From Burkholderiaceae bacterium (GTDB lineage: Bacteria; Pseudomonadota; Gammaproteobacteria; Burkholderiales; Burkholderiaceae_F), in the NCBI GenBank assembly GCA_019236735.1, contig JAFAIM010000060.1, forward strand, positions 62,001-126,000: DNA of 64,000 nt, given 5' to 3'. Positions 59,427 to 64,000 of this stretch are shown here, in pieces. How positions within the stretch are numbered: the first letter of the stretch is position 1; every line of letters starts with the position of its first letter. Below the pieces are notes generated by a model. It was not told where the DNA came from and did not search any database. It saw only the letters and a program-made list of their open reading frames with translations. The position numbers were made by a program, and so were the translations under genes.

Positions 59427-59807
59427 TCATAACCCAACCGCCGCTCGCACCCACAAATGCTTCTCGCCGAACCATTCAAACGAGCGAAATCCGGCGTCGG
59501 CAAGCAGCGCTTCGAGCTCGGTCTCCGATAGCAGGGATGTGCGGAACGAGTGATGCCAACTTTGACCGTCCATGTCGTAACGCACGGTCATGTCCATGTG
59601 GTCGTCGCACCGGCGGACGGCTTCAATGGAGCATCCGAGGCCGTTGACGCAGCTCGCGGCACCTACCTGTTCGTTCCGCAGTCGATCCGGATCGTGACGC
59701 TGCGCAAGAAGTTGGCCGCCGCGAGCAACGTGCCAGCGCGCAGTTGCGGCGAGCGATGCTCTGGTCAATGCGGACGGATGATTGACCAGACAGCTTGCAA
59801 GCAGCAC
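59427..59807 (-). pseudogene. Truncated SAM-dependent methyltransferase (C-terminal part)
   Basis: 126 codons from a GTG. LLASCLVNHPSALTRASLAA, ARGGQLLAQRHDPDRL and the ending LLSETELEALLADAGFRSFEWFGEKHLWVRA are the last strands and helices of a class I methyltransferase. The SAM-binding N-terminal half is absent. Upstream the same frame continues for about 25 codons (GETFDTV) and then meets a stop, so the gene is truncated or frameshifted. It lies directly beside a toxin-antitoxin pair, which may mark a rearrangement point. Confidence 0.55.
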
Positions 59808-59903
59808 CGTGTCGAACGTTTCGCCCAGGCGTAGGTGTCCGTTCGCCGGGGCCAGAGCCCGAGAAGAAAGAAGCGCTCATGCGGGCCGCTGAAGGCTTCC
59901 GCA

Positions 59904-60224
59904 TCACGCGACCATCGCGTGGAGCCGAACCCCAAGTGCCCGCGCTACTTTCAAGACCGTCGCGAAACTCGGATTCCCGTCCGCGCTAAGGGCTTTGTAC
60001 AGACTCTCGCGGCTGAGGCCAGCGTCTCGTGCTACCTGAGTCATCCCTCGCGCGCGGGCGATATCGCCCAGCGCACGCGCAATACCCGCTGCATCGTCCG
60101 GCGCCTCGGCAAACCATGCATCGAGGTACGCCGCCATTTCCTCAGGCGTGCGCAGCTGCTCTGCCACGTCGTACGGCACCGTCTTGGTCTTAGCGACCCT
60201 CTTACGCGCGTTCTTGCTGCTCAT
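59904..60224 (-). CDS. HigA-like antitoxin (addiction module antidote family)
   Basis: 106 aa. PYDVAEQLRTPEEMAAYLDAWFAEAPDD is the usual N-terminal toxin-binding part. The HTH is GMTQVARDAGLSRESLYKALS followed by NPSFATVLKVARALGVRL. It is 12 bp downstream of the toxin gene on the same strand, and the two form a toxin-first pair. It should repress their promoter at the small palindrome ahead of the toxin gene. Confidence 0.85.
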   Translation of the reverse strand: MSSKNARKRVAKTKTVPYDVAEQLRTPEEMAAYLDAWFAEAPDDAAGIARALGDIARARGMTQVARDAGLSRESLYKALSADGNPSFATVLKVARALGVRLHAMVA

Positions 60225-60236
60225 CGCAAATCTCGC

Positions 60237-60524
60237 CTACAGATTCTTCGCCAACGCGACGGCGGTCTTGATGTCCTTCGATTGGGTCGATTTGTCGCCG
60301 CCTGCCAGCAGGATTATCAGAACGCCGCCCCGCTCGGTGTAATACACCCGGTAGCCGGGTCCGAAGTCGATCTTCAATTCGCGGACACCACTCGTCAAGA
60401 CGCGGTGCTGACCGGGATTTCCATGTGCCAAGCGGTCGACTCGCACCTGCACACGAGCGCGTCCAACGACATCCCTCAGACCGTTGATCCATTCACGATA
60501 GATCTCGGTCATCTCGACACGCAT
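60237..60524 (-). CDS. RelE/ParE-superfamily toxin (HigB-like addiction module killer)
   Basis: 95 aa. It contains YREWINGLRDVVGRARVQVRVDRLAHGNPGQ, VRELKIDFGPGYRVYYTERGG and LIILLAGGDKSTQSKDI, the standard pattern of the 'putative addiction module killer' group. Members of the wider superfamily cut mRNA on the ribosome or poison gyrase. Partner of the adjacent antitoxin. Confidence 0.87.
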   Translation of the reverse strand: MRVEMTEIYREWINGLRDVVGRARVQVRVDRLAHGNPGQHRVLTSGVRELKIDFGPGYRVYYTERGGVLIILLAGGDKSTQSKDIKTAVALAKNL

Positions 60525-60533
60525 GCCCGCAGT

Positions 60534-60549
60534 GTATCCTATGGGATAC
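60534..60549. promoter_or_regulatory. Small palindrome upstream of the toxin-antitoxin pair
   Basis: GTATCC-TATG-GGATAC lies 9 bp before the toxin start. Its position fits an operator for the HTH antitoxin. Confidence 0.5.
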
Positions 60550-60705
60550 GGTCGTCAAGGGCGCAACGTCAGCAAAATCAGTATCCGAAAGTCCGCTGTT
60601 CGAGAACTGAACTGTGCTCCGATGGTCCGGACCTGGCCGGTCGCGCTCCTTCCGTTCGAGCGACCAACGGTCCTGCCGAAAGACCGGTAACGACGAGATA
60701 GCGCA

Positions 60706-61104
60706 TCACCAGATGGTCGGCACCAAATCGACCCTGCGCAAGCGTGCATCGTGGGTCACGAGCGGTGCGCCCCGAAGGACCGCGGTCGCCGCGATCAGCC
60801 GGTCCGCGGGGTCTCCGGGGAAGTTGTCGCCGAACTGAGCCGCTCGTTCGGCGATGTCATGCGTCACGGGCTCGAGCAGATACTCCGGCAGCCTTCTGAC
60901 GTTGGCCAGCCACTCGGAAGCCGACATCTTGAAGCGCAGACGGCCGCGCCGTTCCAGTGTGACGATCTCGAAAAAGCTGATACTCGAGATCAGGAGTTCG
61001 CCACGCTTGCCGTGTTGCCCTAGAACCTGCTGCGCCTTGCGCGAGAGCTTCTTGTTGTCCTGATCGATCCACCACACCAAAACATGGGTATCGAGGACGA
61101 TCAC
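60706..61104 (-). CDS. vapC: VapC-type PIN-domain toxin
   Basis: 132 aa. The PIN-domain acidic residues are visible: Asp5 in MIVLDTHVLVWW, Glu in SFFEIVTLERRG, Asp in GDPADRLIAATAV and Asp in LVTHDARL. It is a predicted metal-dependent RNase. The start overlaps the antitoxin stop by four bases. The sequence belongs to the group often annotated as 'PIN domain protein, VapC' paired with Phd-type antitoxins. Confidence 0.88.
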   Translation of the reverse strand: MIVLDTHVLVWWIDQDNKKLSRKAQQVLGQHGKRGELLISSISFFEIVTLERRGRLRFKMSASEWLANVRRLPEYLLEPVTHDIAERAAQFGDNFPGDPADRLIAATAVLRGAPLVTHDARLRRVDLVPTIW

Positions 61105-61340
61105 TGACTAGCCGACCACTCTTCTGTGGCATGGGCGGGCTCCGTTGGCAATTCGTACCGCGTAAGCGCCCCGCGCAAGCGCCCGCGGATCAGCTCGGCC
61201 TCTTGCCCGTCGGCCTTGGGGCCTGTGATCTCAGCGATTGCGGCGCCACGCGCAAAGACTCGGATGCGTTCGCCACGTCGGGCCCGCGCAAGATAGGAAG
61301 GGAGATTTTGTCGAAGCTCGGTTACTTTGACGTCCGCCAT
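61101..61340 (-). CDS. Phd/YefM-type antitoxin partner of VapC
   Basis: 79 aa from the ATG at 61340-61338 (an ATG at 61349 adds three residues). VKVTELRQNLPSYLARARRGERIRVFARGAAIAEI is the Phd/YefM DNA-binding and dimer domain. The acidic C-terminus (LRGALTRYELPTEPAHATEEW) should wrap the toxin. The GTAC repeats just upstream are probably its operator. Confidence 0.85.
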   Translation of the reverse strand: MADVKVTELRQNLPSYLARARRGERIRVFARGAAIAEITGPKADGQEAELIRGRLRGALTRYELPTEPAHATEEWSASQ

Positions 61341-61343
61341 GAC

Positions 61344-61385
61344 GTACATCCCGTCTGTACATCTATCTGTACGCGCGAACTGTAC
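61344..61385. promoter_or_regulatory. GTAC-box array upstream of the Phd/VapC pair
   Basis: GTAC occurs at 61344, 61357, 61369 and 61382, intervals of 13, 12 and 13 bp, three of them as TGTAC. Being self-complementary and spaced slightly over one helical turn, they look like binding sites for several antitoxin dimers over the promoter. Confidence 0.55.
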
Positions 61386-61427
61386 GCTTGCTCGTGAGCC
61401 CCGTCAATGAGAAGAGAAGGCGTTGCC

Positions 61428-61895
61428 CTACTTGGCCGGCTGTTCCTCGAACGTGCAATAGCCGCCTTCTTCGTACTGCGGCAGTGCGACCGGCACGGTG
61501 CAGTCCGGAGCCGACTGCTCCGCTTGACACTTTGCGATCTCGGCAGCGGTCGGGTCGCGAAAGTACCTCATCGTCGCGCCACCCTGGACCAGCGCCAGGT
61601 CGAAGTAAGCGATCTGGGCCGACGTGGCCCCGAACTTGCCGCGCCGCGACGCCAGCAGCTCGGTGGAGGTGTGGCGCTCGGTCTTCAGTTCCTCGCCCCC
61701 GTTGAGCCACGTCAGCGTTCCGTTGACCGGGTCGAACAGGAACGAGTACGTATAGTTCGTCCATTTCGCATCCCTCAGCTCGCAGTCGATTTTGGTCTGC
61801 GGCTCGGCCGCTGCGGCGCGGCCGCAGAGAACGGACCCGAGTAGCGGCAAGAGCACGATCGCGGCCGACTTCGATGCACGAACCATCTGTTTCAT
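61428..61895 (-). CDS. Small secreted protein of unknown function
   Basis: 155 aa with a signal peptide (SAAIVLLPLLGSVLCGRAAAAEP). The mature part begins TKIDCELRDAKWTNYTYSFLFDPVNGTLTWLNGGEEL, a beta-strand-rich region, and has four cysteines likely to form two disulfides. I recognise no family. Stand-alone, 25 bp downstream of the M14 peptidase gene on the same strand. Confidence 0.65.
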   Translation of the reverse strand: MKQMVRASKSAAIVLLPLLGSVLCGRAAAAEPQTKIDCELRDAKWTNYTYSFLFDPVNGTLTWLNGGEELKTERHTSTELLASRRGKFGATSAQIAYFDLALVQGGATMRYFRDPTAAEIAKCQAEQSAPDCTVPVALPQYEEGGYCTFEEQPAK

Positions 61896-61920
61896 CGTCT
61901 GTTTCTAGCGACCGGGGACT

Positions 61921-63642
61921 CTACGAAGCCACGCCGACATGAACATCGACGGTGCGGTAGCCGACGCGGCAGCTACCCACTTTCACCTCCAGCGTGCCCG
62001 AACCTTCGGCCACCAGCGTAACGAACCGTTCGTGCCCGTTGCCGCGCGTCCATGGCAGGAAGATGCTCGGGCCGCCGTACAGGCCCGCGCCCCAGCCGTC
62101 CAGCTGGCCGATCTGCACAACGGACTCGGCAGGCGCCACCAAGGCAACGCCGTCGCCGGTTGCGGTGAGCCGCAGCGGCTCCGCATGCGGCAGCTTCTTC
62201 GCCGAGGGCAGTCCGTACGTGTTCAGATAGCCGCGGTTGGCGATACGAAGGTCGATACGCGTGTGTTCGCCGAGCCGCTCCTGTTTCACGACCTCGACGC
62301 TGATCTGCGGCAGCAGCGACGCCACACGCAAGAACGCCGCGCTCTGCGCACGGCAGGTCTCGGCGATCCGTTCGTACGGAGGGTTCGAGATGCCCACGCG
62401 CGGGTCGAAGCCGTTGACCTCGACTTCGCCGAGCTGCGGGTGCATGACTTTTTTCCATCGACCGAACGCGCGCCCCTTGTTGTGCTCGCGGTCGAATTTG
62501 GCGAGCGCCAACATGTCCTTGCGAGTGAGCTTCGAGTAGTGATCCACGAACGGCTTCTTGCGCTCGATTCCGAGCTGGTGGAACAGATCCCACAGCTCGA
62601 TCACGTAGGCGAGCGCGCCGCGCTGGTGGTAGGCGTAGTCGGTCAGGTCTCCGTGCAGCGGCTTTTCGGGTTCGTACAGGAACTCGTGAAAGCCGCTGAC
62701 CGATGCGTACCCGGTGTGCTCCGTCATCCAGGCTTCGACCTGCTCGTAGATCGCGAGATCGCCCTGGTCCATCTTGCTGTCGGGGTGGTCGCCGAGCGGG
62801 CGGATCAGCACGCCGCCGAAGGTGTGAAGGTTCAGCCACGCGAAGATGTTCGGGTGGCTCGTGGCGAATTCCAGTAGCGCGCGCGTTTCGGGAGCGCTGC
62901 CAGGGTAATGGCCTGCGCCGTCCTGCTGCGGCTCCGGCGCCCAGGAGTACGGGAAGTTGCGATTGAAGTCGTACAAATTGTCGGACAGGAAGTAGGGCGC
63001 CGGGACGCTGCGTCCGTCGAAATTGGCGATTCGCCCTTCGGGATACAACTTGAAGTACGGGCCTGGATCCTCGGGGTGGCGCGCGACGAGCACTGGCGGA
63101 TCCAGCGGTTCGCCCGTTTCATCGCGCAACTCCACCAGTTCGCCCTCCGGGTCCATTCTCCTCATATAACCGGCGAAGCCGTCGCCGTCGATGTCGGCGC
63201 TCTCCCAGTACGCGTGATCCTTGTTGGAGCGGTCGTTGACCAGACTCGACCGCACGTAGCGTCCGCGTTTCAGGACTTCCTCGGCGCCGTCCGGGGAAAG
63301 CCGCGGCACGACGTAGAACAGCGTTTCGCGGATGGCCTGTGCCATGTGCGGAGGAAGCGCCTTGCCGCCCGCTTCGCTGCGGCCCCGGTGAATCGCAAGC
63401 ACGTCCTGGGCAATCGCCAGCGACACGCTCGAGCCGCACAGTTCCGTGGCATGCATGTTGCCGTCGACCCAAACGGCCGGACGGCCTTCGTCGGGATCGC
63501 GCCCGATCGTCAGCAGGAAGATGTCCCGCCCTTGTGCGCTGCGCCCGATCGACTCGACTCGCACGATGTCCGGATACTGCTTCGACCAGTCCGCCAGCTG
63601 TGCCGACAGTTCGGAGTAATCGAGGTATTTTTGAAGAAACAT
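61921..63642 (-). CDS. M14-family zinc carboxypeptidase
   Basis: 573 aa. The zinc site is formed by H64 and E67 in MHATEL and a distant His in LNLHTFGG. The substrate Arg and Asn are likely in NFDGRSVP / YDFNRNFPYSW, and the catalytic Glu in YVIELWD. The peptidase core is about residues 5-400; the last ~150 residues form a beta-rich domain (VEVVKQERLGEHTRIDLRIANRGYLNTYGLPS). No signal peptide is seen, so it is probably cytoplasmic. Substrate unknown. Confidence 0.88.
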   Translation of the reverse strand: MFLQKYLDYSELSAQLADWSKQYPDIVRVESIGRSAQGRDIFLLTIGRDPDEGRPAVWVDGNMHATELCGSSVSLAIAQDVLAIHRGRSEAGGKALPPHMAQAIRETLFYVVPRLSPDGAEEVLKRGRYVRSSLVNDRSNKDHAYWESADIDGDGFAGYMRRMDPEGELVELRDETGEPLDPPVLVARHPEDPGPYFKLYPEGRIANFDGRSVPAPYFLSDNLYDFNRNFPYSWAPEPQQDGAGHYPGSAPETRALLEFATSHPNIFAWLNLHTFGGVLIRPLGDHPDSKMDQGDLAIYEQVEAWMTEHTGYASVSGFHEFLYEPEKPLHGDLTDYAYHQRGALAYVIELWDLFHQLGIERKKPFVDHYSKLTRKDMLALAKFDREHNKGRAFGRWKKVMHPQLGEVEVNGFDPRVGISNPPYERIAETCRAQSAAFLRVASLLPQISVEVVKQERLGEHTRIDLRIANRGYLNTYGLPSAKKLPHAEPLRLTATGDGVALVAPAESVVQIGQLDGWGAGLYGGPSIFLPWTRGNGHERFVTLVAEGSGTLEVKVGSCRVGYRTVDVHVGVAS

Positions 63643-63754
63643 TGTTGTTGTCCGCAGTTGTCGTTATGCGCAAGAGGGCGAGGGCGAATCGTATTGTAAA
63701 AAACACGGCGTGCGGCGCGTGGTCCGGTAATGTAGCGTGGATGAGCCACCTCGA

Positions 63755-63814
63755 GACCGCCAGCGCTCGACTCCGTGTACGGCGGACCGCCAGCGCTCGA
63801 CTCCGTGTACGGCG
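63755..63814. repeat. 30-bp tandem direct repeat, two exact copies
   Basis: The unit GACCGCCAGCGCTCGACTCC... (30 bp) occurs at 63755-63784 and again at 63785-63814 without a mismatch. Read on the minus strand it encodes PPYTESSAGG twice, but no credible gene contains it. It lies in the gap between the M14 peptidase gene and the next gene. Confidence 0.85.
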
Positions 63815-63885
63815 GCACGCTGTCGGCAGCCTCCGCAGCCTAATTCGCTAGCGGCGTACGCGGCAGGCACCAACCGGCGGCGCGG

Positions 63886-64000
63886 TCAGCCCTTGCGGTC
63901 GCCTGCCTCGCCGCTCGTCGGCGTTCCGGCATCTGATGGCGCATCGAGCGCCTCTCCGGCGATTCGGTGCCGCTCCGACGCCCACGCTCCCAGGTCGATC
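63886..64000 (-). CDS. C-terminus of a protein, 5' part outside window
   Basis: The minus-strand frame ending at TGA (63888-63886) is open to the window edge. It reads IDLGAWASERHRIAGEALDAPSDAGTPTS... with a hydrophilic, low-complexity tail. Nothing can be said of function; the frame is chosen because it looks less shadow-like than the others. Confidence 0.35.
   Translation of the reverse strand, partial: IDLGAWASERHRIAGEALDAPSDAGTPTSGEAGDRKG

Overview
The window is GC-rich chromosomal DNA, most likely from a betaproteobacterium of the order Burkholderiales. The evidence is the complete division and cell-wall (dcw) order mraZ-rsmH-ftsL-ftsI-murE-murF-mraY-murD-ftsW-murG-murC-ddl-ftsQ-ftsA-ftsZ, the following block lpxC / DUF721 / M23 peptidase / secA / argJ / DUF815 ATPase / mutT, a type A RNase P RNA, and a cheY-cheA-cheW-cheR-cheD-cheB cluster. 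The order-level assignment is inference from gene order and codon bias, not from a search.

Layout. 1-3.6 kb: end of a GAF protein, a REC-GGDEF-EAL protein and a GGEEF diguanylate cyclase, coupled by ATGA overlaps. 3.6-5.4 kb (minus): NarL-type regulator and a histidine kinase with an N-terminal receiver. 5.5-11.6 kb: chemotaxis operon, opened by a small protein carrying a CheZ-like D-x-x-x-Q motif. 11.6-11.9 kb: rnpB. 11.9-15.0 kb: accessory stretch with a stand-alone Clp N-domain protein, an IS1595-type transposase remnant, a HigB/HigA-like toxin-antitoxin pair with palindromic operator and terminator, and a membrane protein. 15.3-22.2 kb: minor-pilin operon fimT-pilV-pilW-pilX-pilY1-(small secreted protein)-pilE. 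22.3-28.5 kb: rmuC, a small convergent ORF, an HD-GYP response regulator and a divergent hybrid sensor kinase. 28.7-46.1 kb: dcw cluster from a clear sigma70-like promoter through ftsZ. 46.1-50.4 kb: dsbA-like gene, a divergent ArsR/SDR pair around a perfect palindrome, a lipoprotein-like hydrolase and an unrecognised secreted protein. 50.6-59.3 kb: lpxC, DUF721/DciA-like (minus), M23 peptidase, secA, argJ, DUF815 ATPase, Nudix hydrolase. 59.4-61.4 kb: methyltransferase fragment and two toxin-antitoxin pairs. 61.4-64.0 kb: small secreted protein, M14 carboxypeptidase, a 30-bp tandem repeat and the 3' end of another gene.

How the genes work together. The left third combines surface behaviours (c-di-GMP synthesis and breakdown, chemotaxis signalling, type IV pilus assembly). 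The centre is the peptidoglycan precursor and divisome operon, read almost without gaps. The right third holds housekeeping envelope and secretion genes next to a toxin-antitoxin cluster.

The most striking observation is that ddl, the D-Ala-D-Ala ligase gene inside the otherwise intact dcw operon, carries an in-frame TAG at the codon expected to encode Glu in its conserved GEDG motif. Other points worth checking are the CheZ-like small protein, a well-placed Shine-Dalgarno and ATG out of frame just ahead of the mraZ GTG start, the free Clp N-domain, and the GTAC-box array in front of the Phd/VapC pair.
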